Source of the DNA: Aeromonas media
GTDB taxonomy: Bacteria > Pseudomonadota > Gammaproteobacteria > Enterobacterales > Aeromonadaceae
DNA: 64,000 nucleotides
Direction of reading: 5' to 3'
Assembly (NCBI RefSeq): GCF_000819985.1
Contig: NZ_CDBZ01000226.1
Coordinates: 18,782-82,781, forward strand
Shown: one piece after another, positions 55,907 through 64,000 of the stretch
Position numbering within the stretch: the first letter of the stretch is position 1
Layout of the letters: the number at the start of each line of letters is the position of its first letter
Notes under the pieces: generated by a model
Seen by the model: the letters and a program-made list of their open reading frames with translations, nothing else
Told to the model about the DNA's origin: nothing
Databases searched by the model: none
Program-made: the position numbers and the translations under genes

Positions 55907-57277
55907 TCAGGACGAAAGGGTACGGATCAGGTTGGAATAGTCTTCCTTGATGTCGTGACTCTCCTCCTTCAGCTGCTCGATCTTGCGGCAGGCATGAAGA
56001 ACAGTGGTGTGGTCACGGCCACCAAAGGCATCCCCTATCTCCGGCAAACTGTGGTTGGTCAGCTCCTTGGCCAGTGCCATCGCCAGCTGACGCGGGCGGG
56101 CAACGGAGCGGGAACGACGCTTGGACAGCAGATCCGCCAGCTTGATCTTGTAGTACTCCGCCACCGTCTTCTGGATGTTGTCTATGGTGACCAGCTTCTC
56201 CTGCAAAGCCAGCAGGTCGCGCAGCGCCTCGCGCACGAAGTCGATGTTGATGGCACGGCCGGTGAAGTTGGCGTTGGCGATCACCCGGTTGAGGGCGCCT
56301 TCCAGTTCACGGACGTTGGAGCGCAGACGCTTGGCGATGAAGAAGGCCACTTCGTCCGGCAGATGGATCTGGTTCTCGTCCGCCTTGCGCATCAGGATCG
56401 CGACGCGGGTCTCCAGCTCGGGCGGTTCGATCGCCACCGTCAGGCCCCAGCCGAAGCGGGACTTGAGGCGATCTTCGACACCGTTGATCTCCTTCGGGTA
56501 ACGATCCGAAGTCAGGATGATCTGCTGGTTGCCTTCGAGCAGGGCGTTGAAGGTATGGAAGAACTCCTCCTGGGAGCGCTCCTTGTTGGCGAAGAACTGG
56601 ATGTCATCGATGAGCAGGGCATCGACGCTACGGTAATAACGCTTGAACTCTTCAATGGCGTTATTCTGCAGCGCCTTCACCATGTCCTGCACGAACCGTT
56701 CGGAGTGCATGTAGATGACTTTGGCGTCTTTCTTGCGTTCCTTGATGGCGTTGCCAACGGCGTGCAGCAAGTGGGTCTTGCCCAGACCGGTGCCGCCATA
56801 GAGGAACAGCGGGTTGTAAGCGCCACCCGGATTGTCGGCCACCTGACGGGCCGCCGCACGGGCCAACTGGTTGGACTTACCTTCGACGAAATTCTCGAAG
56901 GTGTAGTTCACGTTGGTGTTGCTCTTGTGGTTCGGCTCGGGCTTGGTTTCAGCCTTGCTTTCCCAGCTCTTGTGAGAGTTATTCACAGGATCGACACCGC
57001 GCGCCGGCGCTCTTGCGACCGCGACGGGATGGGGACGATTACCGATGTCAAAACGCAGGGTGGGAGCATCGGCTCCGCACAGCTCGTTGATGATGCCATT
57101 GACCCGGAGCAGGTACTTGTCGCGTACCCAGTCCAGAACGAAGCGATTCGGTGCATACAGGGTCAGAGTATTGTCACTCAACTCCGCTTGAAGCGGCCGG
57201 ATCCACATGCTGAATTCTGCCGAGGGCAACTCATCTTGCAGCCGGTTAAGGCACTGCTGCCATAGCGAAGCAGTCAC
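55907..57277 (-). CDS. dnaA: Chromosomal replication initiator DnaA
   Basis: 456 residues. Domain I ([19 protein letters not shown]), variable linker (about 85-125), AAA+ domain with Walker A GGTGLGKT (161-168), Walker [10 protein letters not shown], sensor region and the DNA-binding domain with [18 protein letters not shown]. It opens the origin and regulates itself. The start codon is GTG with GGGAG upstream. A DnaA-box word TTATTCACA lies within its own linker codons (56979-56987). Confidence 0.98.
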   Translation of the reverse strand: MTASLWQQCLNRLQDELPSAEFSMWIRPLQAELSDNTLTLYAPNRFVLDWVRDKYLLRVNGIINELCGADAPTLRFDIGNRPHPVAVARAPARGVDPVNNSHKSWESKAETKPEPNHKSNTNVNYTFENFVEGKSNQLARAAARQVADNPGGAYNPLFLYGGTGLGKTHLLHAVGNAIKERKKDAKVIYMHSERFVQDMVKALQNNAIEEFKRYYRSVDALLIDDIQFFANKERSQEEFFHTFNALLEGNQQIILTSDRYPKEINGVEDRLKSRFGWGLTVAIEPPELETRVAILMRKADENQIHLPDEVAFFIAKRLRSNVRELEGALNRVIANANFTGRAINIDFVREALRDLLALQEKLVTIDNIQKTVAEYYKIKLADLLSKRRSRSVARPRQLAMALAKELTNHSLPEIGDAFGGRDHTTVLHACRKIEQLKEESHDIKEDYSNLIRTLSS

Positions 57278-57587
57278 TCTAGACTCCCGTCAATTGATTA
57301 AGTAAAGACCGGCTATTCTACGTTTTTAGTGGCTGGATCTCCAGTTGCCGCCGCACGGATCCAGCAAATAAGATCCTTGACTTTCAAGGATCCAACGCCC
57401 CAGGATCTGATTTCATCCCCAAAGTTACCCACAGCCACCGACCGGTGATGTGGACAGAATGAGAGCCTGCTGCTGCGGTTATTTTATATAACCAAATATC
57501 ATTTATTCTTTATATTTTATTCCAATAACATCAGCGCCAACCCGTGATTACAACTAAAAATACAGAACTACAGAGAGAGGAATCCCC
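57278..57587. promoter_or_regulatory. dnaA upstream region: DnaA box, GATC cluster, A+T-rich tract
   Basis: 310 bases between divergent dnaA and the ABC transporter. A near-consensus DnaA box TTACCCACA is at 57425-57433 and a weak inverted one at 57449-57457. Five GATC sites lie between about 57335 and 57410. An A+T-rich tract covers 57480-57533. This is enough for dnaA autoregulation; as an origin it has few boxes. The usual rival site near mnmG/mioC lies beyond the right edge. Confidence 0.5.
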
Positions 57588-58346
57588 ATGAAAACCACCA
57601 TCAAGCTGATTTCCGGCGCCGCCATTCTGCTGGCCAGCCTGTCCGGCCAGGCCATCGCCCAGGAAACCATCAAGGTCGGCATGTCCGGCAAGTATTTCCC
57701 GTTCACCTTCGTCAAGCAGGACAAGCTGCAGGGCTTCGAGGTGGACATGTGGAACCAGATCGGTGAGCGCACCGGTTACAAGGTCGAGTTCGTCACCGCC
57801 AGCTTCTCAGGCCTGTTCGGCATGCTGGAAACCGGTCGCGTCGATACCATCTCCAACCAGATCACCATTACCGACGAGCGCAAGGCCAAGTACGCCTTCT
57901 CCCAGCCTTACGTCTATGACGGCGCCCAGATAGTAGTGCGCAAGGGCAACAGCACCATCCACGGTCTCAAGGATCTGGAAGGCAAGACAGTTGCGGTGAA
58001 CCTGGGCTCCAACTTCGAAGAGCTGCTGCGCAAGAACGACCCCAACAAGAAGATCGACATCCGTACCTATGACTCCAGCTTCGAGCAGGACGTCGCCCTG
58101 GGTCGCATCGATGCCTTCGTGATGGACCGCGTCTCCACCGCCCAGCTGATCAAGGAATCCAAGCTGCCGCTGCAGCAGGCAGGCGCACCGTTCGAAACTA
58201 TCGAGAACGCCCTGCCCTTCCTGAAGACCCCGGAAAAACAGGCCGTGCTGAAGAAGGTCGACGAAGCCCTGACCGCCATGCGCAAAGACGGCTCCCTGAC
58301 CAAGATCTCGGAAAAATGGTTCGCAGCGGACATCACCAGCAAATAA
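57588..58346 (+). CDS. Amino acid ABC transporter, periplasmic binding protein
   Basis: 252 residues. Signal peptide MKTTIKLISGAAILLASLSGQAIA is followed by a family 3 solute-binding domain: FPFTFVKQDKLQGFEVDMWNQIGERTG, then ISNQITITDERKAKYAFSQPYV, which is close to the FliY/TcyA cystine-binding pattern. It delivers substrate to the permease. GAGAGGA precedes the ATG. The stop abuts the permease ATG. Confidence 0.9.
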   Translation: MKTTIKLISGAAILLASLSGQAIAQETIKVGMSGKYFPFTFVKQDKLQGFEVDMWNQIGERTGYKVEFVTASFSGLFGMLETGRVDTISNQITITDERKAKYAFSQPYVYDGAQIVVRKGNSTIHGLKDLEGKTVAVNLGSNFEELLRKNDPNKKIDIRTYDSSFEQDVALGRIDAFVMDRVSTAQLIKESKLPLQQAGAPFETIENALPFLKTPEKQAVLKKVDEALTAMRKDGSLTKISEKWFAADITSK

Positions 58347-59015
58347 ATGATGGAATTTGATCTCGAGTACACGCTAGGGCTGTTTCCCATCCTGCTCAAA
58401 TACCTGGGCACTACTATGGAAATGGCCCTGTGGGGATTCGTATTGGCACTCGTACTGTCGCTGATCCTGGCGATAGTACGAGTGTTTCGCGTTCCCGCAA
58501 TTCACTGGCTGGCGATGCTGTATATCTCGTTCTTCCGGGGGACCCCCCTGCTCGTCCAGCTGTTCCTGCTCTACTACGGGCTGCCGCAACTGTTTCCGAT
58601 CTTCGTGGGAATGGATGCCTTTACCGCCGCCATCATAGGTCTGACCCTGCACTTCGCCGCCTACATGGCCGAGTCGATCCGGGCCGCCATTCTCGGCATC
58701 CACAAGAGCCAGATGGAAGCCGCTCTCAGCATCGGCATGAGCCGGCTGCAGGCGATGCAGCGGATCATACTGCCGCAAGCTGCCCGCATCGCGACACCAT
58801 CGTTGATGAACTACTTCATCGACATGATCAAGAGCACCTCACTGGCGTTTACCCTGGGAGTGGCGGAGATAATGGGCAAGGCGCAGATGGAAGCGGCCTC
58901 CTCCTTCAAGTTCTTCGAGAGCTTCATGGCAGTGGCCCTGGTCTACTGGGTGGTAGTCATCTTCTTCACCCGCTTGCAGCACCTGCTGGAAGTACGCCTC
59001 AATCGTGCTTACTAA
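58347..59015 (+). CDS. Amino acid ABC transporter permease
   Basis: 222 residues, about five membrane segments. It has the HisM/GlnP-type signature LSIGMSRLQAMQRIILPQAARIATPS (EAA loop) that contacts the ATPase. It starts directly after the stop of the binding-protein gene, so expression is coupled. Its C-terminal THLRH-like end (TRLQHLLEVRLNRAY) is repeated, diverged, in the spacer that follows. Confidence 0.92.
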   Translation: MMEFDLEYTLGLFPILLKYLGTTMEMALWGFVLALVLSLILAIVRVFRVPAIHWLAMLYISFFRGTPLLVQLFLLYYGLPQLFPIFVGMDAFTAAIIGLTLHFAAYMAESIRAAILGIHKSQMEAALSIGMSRLQAMQRIILPQAARIATPSLMNYFIDMIKSTSLAFTLGVAEIMGKAQMEAASSFKFFESFMAVALVYWVVVIFFTRLQHLLEVRLNRAY

Positions 59016-59028
59016 GAGGATGCCAGCG

Positions 59029-59112
59029 ATGATGAACACGCCATTACCCATTTGCGGCACAGGCTGGAAGTACCTCTCAACGGCCGCGCCTGTTAAAGGA
59101 GACCTGTCATGA
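59029..59112 (+). other. 27-codon bridging ORF before the ATPase gene
   Basis: The ORF starts ATGATGAAC, 14 bases after the permease stop, and ends in TGA overlapping the ATPase ATG (ATGA). In another frame the same DNA reads THLRHRLEVPLNGRAC-stop, a diverged copy of the permease end TRLQHLLEVRLNRAY-stop offset by 78 bp. Its start region (TAAGAGGATGCC then ATGATG) echoes the ATPase start (TAAAGGAGACC then ATGATC). Confidence 0.45.
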
Positions 59113-59843
59113 TCAAGTTAACGGGTCTTTCCAAGGCCTATGACGGCAATCAGGTATTGAACGGCATCGATCTGGAGGTGAAGAAGGGTGACATTGTCGT
59201 CATCATCGGCCCCTCTGGCACCGGCAAGTCAACCCTGCTGCGCTGTCTCAACCTGCTGGAGACCCCGGATGCAGGCACCCTTGCCATCGATGATCTGCAG
59301 CTGGATCTGGCCCATGCCAGCGAGCAGCAGGCCATTGAGCTGCGCAAGCGAGCCTCCTTCGTGTTCCAGAACTATGCCCTGTTTGCCAACAAGACGGCGC
59401 TGGACAACATAGCCGAGGGGCTGATCACCGTCTGGAAACAGCCGAAGGCGGAGGCCCGTGCCACCGCCCTTGGCATCCTCAAGGACATCGGCCTCGCCGA
59501 CAAGCAGGATGCCTATCCGGCCTCCCTCTCCGGCGGCCAGCAGCAGCGGGTCGGCATAGGCCGCGCCATGGCGGCTCACTCCAAGGTCATCCTGTTCGAT
59601 GAGCCCACCTCGGCCCTGGATCCCGAATGGGTCGACGAGGTGCTGGGGCTGATGAAGGAGCTTGCCCGCCAGCATCAGACCATGGTGGTGGTGACCCACG
59701 AGATCGAGTTTGCCCGTGATGTCGCAGACCGGGTGATCTTCATGGAGGGGGGCCGGATCGTCGAACAGGGCCCGCCGGATCAGATATTGGTCGATCCGCA
59801 GGATCCCCGCACCCGGGAGTTCCTGCGAAAAGTGCTTAAATAG
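59109..59843 (+). CDS. Amino acid ABC transporter ATP-binding protein
   Basis: 244 residues. Walker [11 protein letters not shown]-loop [11 protein letters not shown], signature [15 protein letters not shown], Walker [13 protein letters not shown] and the switch His in VVTHEIEF are complete. It powers uptake through the adjacent permease, probably of cystine or a related polar amino acid. AAAGGAG precedes the ATG. Confidence 0.94.
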   Translation: MIKLTGLSKAYDGNQVLNGIDLEVKKGDIVVIIGPSGTGKSTLLRCLNLLETPDAGTLAIDDLQLDLAHASEQQAIELRKRASFVFQNYALFANKTALDNIAEGLITVWKQPKAEARATALGILKDIGLADKQDAYPASLSGGQQQRVGIGRAMAAHSKVILFDEPTSALDPEWVDEVLGLMKELARQHQTMVVVTHEIEFARDVADRVIFMEGGRIVEQGPPDQILVDPQDPRTREFLRKVLK

Positions 59844-59853
59844 CTCTCTCTTT

Positions 59854-59874
59854 GGCGGCCTGGCCGCCTTTTTT
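59854..59874 (+). terminator. Rho-independent terminator
   Basis: GGCGG-CCTGG-CCGCC followed by six T residues, ten bases after the ATPase stop. From here to rpmH (59875-60112) I see only promoter-like sequence and three further GATC sites. Confidence 0.9.
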
Positions 59875-60112
59875 CTTGGTGGATCCTTGTTTAACCCGGG
59901 GTTGCCAGTATAATTCGGGGCCCTTGATCCTCTGGATCCTGCCAGCTTCTCCTGCTTATTGTTGAGCCAGAAGAAGATGAGAGGGAACGGCGGATTGACG
60001 AGAAGCCGAACTCTGTTTAGAATTCGGCCTCTTTTGCTAGTCGTCACACGCTATAGCTGGCGCGTCGGCTAAGTGTGACAATCAAAACTGTACAGAAATA
60101 CGGAATCGAATC

Positions 60113-60247
60113 ATGAAACGTACTTTTCAACCGTCCAACCTGAAGCGCAAGCGCTCTCACGGTTTCCGCGCTCGCATGGCTACTGCCAACGGCCGCAAAG
60201 TTCTGGCCGCTCGTCGTGCCAAGGGTCGTGCCCGCCTGGTAGTCTAA
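60113..60247 (+). CDS. rpmH: Ribosomal protein bL34
   Basis: 44 residues, [18 protein letters not shown] to the Arg/Lys-rich end, standard bL34. Part of the large ribosomal subunit. CGGAAT upstream is a modest ribosome-binding site. The last base of its stop is the first base of the rnpA start. Confidence 0.98.
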   Translation: MKRTFQPSNLKRKRSHGFRARMATANGRKVLAARRAKGRARLVV

Positions 60248-60606
60248 TGCCTACCCAGCACACCTTCTCTCGGGAGTTACGTCTGTTAACTCCCGAACAC
60301 TTCAAACGCGTTTTCGCCGAGCCTGTCCGGGCCGCTTCTCCGCAAATTACGCTTCTTGCTTGCCCCAATTCCCTCGAACACCCCCGTCTTGGCCTAGCTG
60401 TGCCCAAAAAAGCACTCAAGCGTGCCGTCTGGCGTAACCGTGTCAAACGAGTGGTACGGGAGAGCTTCCGTCTCAATCAAGCCAATCTGCCCGCTATCGA
60501 CATCGTCGTCATAGCCAAGGGTGGCGTGAAGGAGATGGACAACGAAGAGCTGTTCAAGTTACTGGAAAAGCTATGGCGCACTCTGTCACGCCGTTGCAAT
60601 GGGTAG
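60247..60606 (+). CDS. rnpA: Ribonuclease P protein component
   Basis: 119 residues. It has the RNR motif region [17 protein letters not shown] and [15 protein letters not shown]. It binds the catalytic RNase P RNA and helps trim tRNA 5' leaders. The start overlaps the rpmH stop by one base; no separate ribosome-binding site is needed if translation is coupled. Confidence 0.96.
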   Translation: MPTQHTFSRELRLLTPEHFKRVFAEPVRAASPQITLLACPNSLEHPRLGLAVPKKALKRAVWRNRVKRVVRESFRLNQANLPAIDIVVIAKGGVKEMDNEELFKLLEKLWRTLSRRCNG

Positions 60607-60821
60607 CTATCAAACTGATACGCCTGTATCAGCTAATCATTAGTCCCCTGCTCGGGCCGCGCTGCCGTTTCACCCCGACTTGTTCCCAATTTGCGATAGA
60701 AGCAATCCGACTTCACGGTTTCATAAAAGGCGTTTGGTTAGCCAGCAAACGTCTATTAAAATGCCATCCCTTATCCGAGGGTGGTTATGACCCGGTTCCG
60801 CAACCAAAGCGAAGAAACTGA
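60573..60821 (+). CDS. yidD: Membrane protein insertion efficiency factor YidD
   Basis: 82 residues. It shows the YidD core [30 protein letters not shown] and [13 protein letters not shown] with the conserved cysteines. A small membrane-associated protein assisting YidC. It overlaps rnpA by 34 bases and is followed by yidC after five bases, the usual order. Confidence 0.94.
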   Translation: MAHSVTPLQWVAIKLIRLYQLIISPLLGPRCRFTPTCSQFAIEAIRLHGFIKGVWLASKRLLKCHPLSEGGYDPVPQPKRRN

Positions 60822-60826
60822 AGACT

Positions 60827-62473
60827 ATGGAATCACAACGCAATTTACTCCTGATCGGTTTGCTGTTCGTGAGCTTCTTGCTCTGGCAACAGTGGGAGTC
60901 CGACAAGGCTCCGAAGCCGGCCCCGACTACCGTGGCCCAAACCGAACATTTCGTACCTGAAGCCGGTCAGACCGGTGATATTCCTCAGGTTTCCGAGCAA
61001 GCCAACGCCACCACCGCACGCAAGCTGGTCACCGTCTCCTCCGACGTGCTCAAGCTGACCCTGGATACCCAGGGCGGTGACATCGTCTCTGCCGAACTGC
61101 TGGCCCACAAGCTGGAAGAAGGCAAGGAACAGCCATTTACCCTGCTGACCAGCCAGCCTGCGCACCTCTATGTTGCCCAGAGTGGTCTGGTGGGTCGCGA
61201 TGGCCCGGACAGCCAGCCCCAGGGTCGTCCCACCTATGAAGCCGCCCAGACCAGCTACCAGCTGGCCGACGGTCAGGATCAAGTCGTCGTACCGATGACC
61301 TGGACCGACAGCAAGGGCGTCGTCTTCACCAAGGAGTTCGTGCTCAAGCGCGGTGACTACGCCATCGGTGTCGATTACAAGATCGACAACAAGTCTGCCG
61401 AGCCGGTTCAGGTGCAGTTCTATGGTCAGCTGAAGCAGACCGTGACCACGCCGAAGGACCAGGAAGGTCATGCCATGGTGGCCAGCGCCTACCGTGGTGG
61501 TGCCTTCTCCAGCGAAGATACCCGCTACAAGAAGTACACCTTCGACGAGATGAAGGATGCCGACCTGAACAAGACCACCAAGGGTGGTTGGGTCGCCATG
61601 CTGCAACACTACTTCGTCTCAGCCTGGGCACCGAATGCCGAGGACACCAACAGCTTCTACAGCCGCGTGATCCCGGGTAAAGACCAGGCCATCATAGGCT
61701 ACAAGGCGCCGCTGGTTGACGTGGCTGCAGGTCAGCAGGCCGAAGTGAGCGGCAAGCTGTGGGTCGGTCCCAAGTTGCAGGATCAGATGGCCAAGGTGGC
61801 AAACCACCTGGACCTGACCGTCGACTACGGCTGGCTCTGGTTCATCGCCCAACCGCTGCACTGGCTGCTGACCGTGTTCCACGGTTTCGTCCAGAACTGG
61901 GGTGTAGCCATCATCATGCTGACCCTGCTGGTTCGCGGCATCATGTTCCCGCTGACCAAGGCCCAGTACACCTCCATGGCCAAGATGCGCATGCTCCAGC
62001 CCAAGCTGGCGGCGCTCAAGGAACGCTTCGGTGACGATCGCCAGAAGATGTCTCAGGGCATGATGGAGCTGTACAAGAAGGAGAAGGTCAACCCGCTCGG
62101 TGGCTGTCTGCCGATCCTGGTGCAGATGCCCATCTTCATCGCCCTGTACTGGGCACTGATGGAGTCTGTCGAGCTGCGTCACGCGCCGTTCGCCTTGTGG
62201 ATTACCGACCTGTCGGTGAAGGACCCCTTCTTCGTGCTGCCAATCCTCATGGGTGCCTCCATGTGGTATCTGCAGAAGATGAGCCCGACCACCATCACGG
62301 ACCCGATGCAGCAGAAGGTGATGCAGTTCATGCCGATCATCTTCACCTTCATGTTCCTCTGGTTCCCGGCAGGTCTGACCCTGTACTGGCTGGTGAGCAA
62401 CGTCATCTCCATCACCCAGCAGACCATCATCTATCGTCAGCTGGAAAAGAAAGGCCTGCATACCCGCAGCTAA
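60827..62473 (+). CDS. yidC: Membrane protein insertase YidC
   Basis: 548 residues. N-terminal membrane segment (MESQRNLLLIGLLFVSFLLWQQW), a large periplasmic beta-domain (about 60-330) and five C-terminal helices with GVAIIMLTLLVRGIMFPLTKAQY and GGCLPILVQMPIFIALYWAL. It inserts and folds inner-membrane proteins alone or with SecYEG. Confidence 0.97.
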   Translation: MESQRNLLLIGLLFVSFLLWQQWESDKAPKPAPTTVAQTEHFVPEAGQTGDIPQVSEQANATTARKLVTVSSDVLKLTLDTQGGDIVSAELLAHKLEEGKEQPFTLLTSQPAHLYVAQSGLVGRDGPDSQPQGRPTYEAAQTSYQLADGQDQVVVPMTWTDSKGVVFTKEFVLKRGDYAIGVDYKIDNKSAEPVQVQFYGQLKQTVTTPKDQEGHAMVASAYRGGAFSSEDTRYKKYTFDEMKDADLNKTTKGGWVAMLQHYFVSAWAPNAEDTNSFYSRVIPGKDQAIIGYKAPLVDVAAGQQAEVSGKLWVGPKLQDQMAKVANHLDLTVDYGWLWFIAQPLHWLLTVFHGFVQNWGVAIIMLTLLVRGIMFPLTKAQYTSMAKMRMLQPKLAALKERFGDDRQKMSQGMMELYKKEKVNPLGGCLPILVQMPIFIALYWALMESVELRHAPFALWITDLSVKDPFFVLPILMGASMWYLQKMSPTTITDPMQQKVMQFMPIIFTFMFLWFPAGLTLYWLVSNVISITQQTIIYRQLEKKGLHTRS

Positions 62474-62505
62474 TCGTTCCCGATGGCAAGATGGATGACA
62501 AAAGA

Positions 62506-62529
62506 GGCGGCCTTCGGGCCGCCTTTTTT
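62506..62529 (+). terminator. Rho-independent terminator after yidC
   Basis: GGCGGCC-TTCG-GGCCGCC with a UUCG loop and six T residues. Confidence 0.93.
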
Positions 62530-62582
62530 ATTACAATGACCCCACTGCTGTGAACCATCAGCGAACAAATGAGTCAAGCAAG

Positions 62583-63944
62583 ATGACAACAGATACCATC
62601 GTGGCCCAGGCCACCGCCCCCGGCCGGGGTGGCGTCGGCATAGTCCGCGTCTCGGGCCCCGCCGCCGAACGAGTCGCCGAAATCGTACTCGGTCGACTGC
62701 CCAGGGTGCGCTATGCCGAATATCTGCCGTTCAAGGACGAGCAGGGCCAGCCTCTGGATCAAGGCATAGCCCTGCTGTTCAAGGCCCCCAACAGCTTCAC
62801 CGGCGAGGATGTGCTGGAGCTGCAGGGCCACGGCGGCCCCGTCATCCTGGACATGTTGATCCGCCGCATTCTGCAAATCGAGGGCATCCGCCCTGCTCGT
62901 CCCGGCGAGTTCAGCGAGCGCGCCTTCCTCAACGACAAGCTGGATCTGGCCCAGGCCGAAGCTATCGCCGATCTGATCGAAGCCTCCAGCGAGCAGGCGG
63001 CCCGCAGTGCCATGCACTCCCTGCAGGGACAGTTCTCCGGCAAGATCCAGCAGCTGGTGGAGAGTCTCACCCGATTGCGCATCTATGTGGAGGCCGCCAT
63101 CGACTTCCCGGATGAGGAGATCGACTTCCTCTCAGACGGCAAGGTGGCGGGGGATCTGTACGGCATCATGGCAGAGCTGGATGCGGTGCGCGGCGAAGCC
63201 AAGCAAGGCGCCCTGCTGCGGGAAGGGATGAAGGTGGTGATCGCCGGTCGTCCCAACGCCGGCAAATCCAGCCTGCTCAACGCCCTGGCAGGGCGCGAAT
63301 CCGCCATCGTCACCGAAATCGCCGGCACCACCCGCGACGTGTTGCGCGAGCACATCCATCTGGATGGCATGCCGCTGCACATCATCGATACCGCCGGCCT
63401 GCGCGATACCCAGGACAAGGTGGAGCAGATCGGCATCGAGCGTGCCTGGGCCGAAATAGAGCAGGCCGACCGGGTGCTCTTCATGGTGGATGGCACCACC
63501 ACGGATGCGGTCGACCCGCGGGAGATCTGGCCGGAATTTGTTGATCGGTTGCCAAAAAAGATCGGTCTCACAGTTGTGCGCAACAAGGCCGACCTGACCG
63601 GCGAGGATCTGGCTCCGAGTCAGGAGCTGGGTCACGCCGTCTACCGCATCTCCGCCAAGACCGGGCTGGGGCTGCCCGCCCTGCGCGAGCACCTGAAAGC
63701 CTGCATGGGCTTCCAGGGCAACACAGAGGGGGGCTTCATGGCTCGCCGCCGCCACCTGGACGCCCTGGAGCGCGCCGCCGAGCGGCTGCTGGTGGCCAGG
63801 GAGCAGCTCGAGGTCTTCGTGGCCGGCGAGCTGGTGGCCGAGGAGCTGCGCCTGGCCCAGGAGTCCCTCAGCGAGATCACCGGCGAGTTCAGCTCGGACG
63901 ATCTGCTGGGTCGCATCTTCTCCAGCTTCTGCATCGGCAAATAA
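62583..63944 (+). CDS. mnmE: tRNA uridine-5-carboxymethylaminomethyl GTPase MnmE
   Basis: 453 residues. N-terminal formyl-THF-binding domain ([24 protein letters not shown]), helical domain and an inserted G domain: G1 [15 protein letters not shown]3 DTAGLRDT, G4 NKAD. It ends in the catalytic Cys of FCIGK. With MnmG it modifies U34 of tRNAs. The ATG at 62583 is used since the upstream frame lacks conservation. Its 3' end, the target of SGI1-type islands, continues undisturbed for the 56 bases visible. Confidence 0.97.
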   Translation: MTTDTIVAQATAPGRGGVGIVRVSGPAAERVAEIVLGRLPRVRYAEYLPFKDEQGQPLDQGIALLFKAPNSFTGEDVLELQGHGGPVILDMLIRRILQIEGIRPARPGEFSERAFLNDKLDLAQAEAIADLIEASSEQAARSAMHSLQGQFSGKIQQLVESLTRLRIYVEAAIDFPDEEIDFLSDGKVAGDLYGIMAELDAVRGEAKQGALLREGMKVVIAGRPNAGKSSLLNALAGRESAIVTEIAGTTRDVLREHIHLDGMPLHIIDTAGLRDTQDKVEQIGIERAWAEIEQADRVLFMVDGTTTDAVDPREIWPEFVDRLPKKIGLTVVRNKADLTGEDLAPSQELGHAVYRISAKTGLGLPALREHLKACMGFQGNTEGGFMARRRHLDALERAAERLLVAREQLEVFVAGELVAEELRLAQESLSEITGEFSSDDLLGRIFSSFCIGK

Positions 63945-64000
63945 GCCTGCACGGCAGGCAATGAAAAGCCCGGGATCATCCCGCAATGCTGATCAGTTAA

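Noticed and set aside
63890..64000. SGI1-type island at the 3' end of mnmE
   Set aside because: The end of mnmE is intact and the 56 bases after it show no integrase or repeat of the mnmE end; anything further lies outside the window.

Overview
The window is a G+C-rich chromosomal segment of a gammaproteobacterium, most likely Aeromonas. This assignment is inferred from gene order and protein character, not from a database search. The right end holds the replication-origin neighbourhood: gyrB, recF, dnaN and dnaA on the minus strand, then rpmH-rnpA-yidD-yidC-mnmE on the plus strand. Four parS-like partition palindromes lie between about 43.2 and 53.7 kb.

Layout. 0-14 kb: housekeeping genes and small transporters (3' end of trpS, LysR/EamA pair, a second EamA, a degenerate GGDEF protein, kdkA with a family 9 glycosyltransferase, gmk-rpoZ-spoT-trmH, a PldB-like lysophospholipase, a YigL-like phosphatase, a ricin-B-like lipoprotein). 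14.1-14.6 kb: a tRNA operon (Arg-CCG, His-GTG, Leu-CAG, Pro-TGG) read leftwards. 14.8-19.6 kb: a TetR-controlled RND efflux pump. 19.7-21.7 kb: an orphan sensor kinase. 21.75-23.1 kb: gor (glutathione reductase).

23.08-31.29 kb: an A+T-richer integrated element, 8,200 bp from core to core, lodged in the last codons of gor. It carries two complete tyrosine recombinases, a third recombinase-fold protein without the catalytic set, and a small coiled-coil protein. That order is what I recall for strand-biased circularizing integrative elements (intA-tfp-intB-srap) and resembles Tn554-type recombinase triplets. Its cargo is one large RloC/PrrC-like ABC ATPase, a probable phage-defence gene. The left end of the element rebuilds the gor C-terminus, and the original last codons of gor lie stranded at the right end.

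31.5-35 kb: an HxlR-regulated set (SDR, MDR oxidoreductase, alpha/beta hydrolase). 35.1-43.3 kb: the full kdpFABCDE potassium-uptake locus. 43.3-51.1 kb: MFS/AraC pair, avtA, two small heat-shock proteins behind a sigma-32-type promoter, an MBL-fold hydrolase, a truncated DJ-1/AraC regulator, a WYL regulator and a VOC protein. 51.2-57.3 kb: gyrB-recF-dnaN-dnaA. 57.6-59.8 kb: a polar amino acid (cystine-type) ABC transporter. 60.1-63.9 kb: rpmH to mnmE.

The least expected structure, besides the element, is a repeated architecture at gene junctions. In kdp (leader/F, A/B, B/C, C/D, D/E), at dnaA/dnaN and at the ABC permease/ATPase boundary, the 3' end of the upstream gene and/or the start region of the downstream gene is present a second time in the spacer. 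This makes very short ORFs that begin at or near the upstream stop and usually run up to or into the next start codon. Before kdpD the unit is a clean 58-bp tandem array. The pattern looks like old junction duplications kept in a form that would allow coupled translation.
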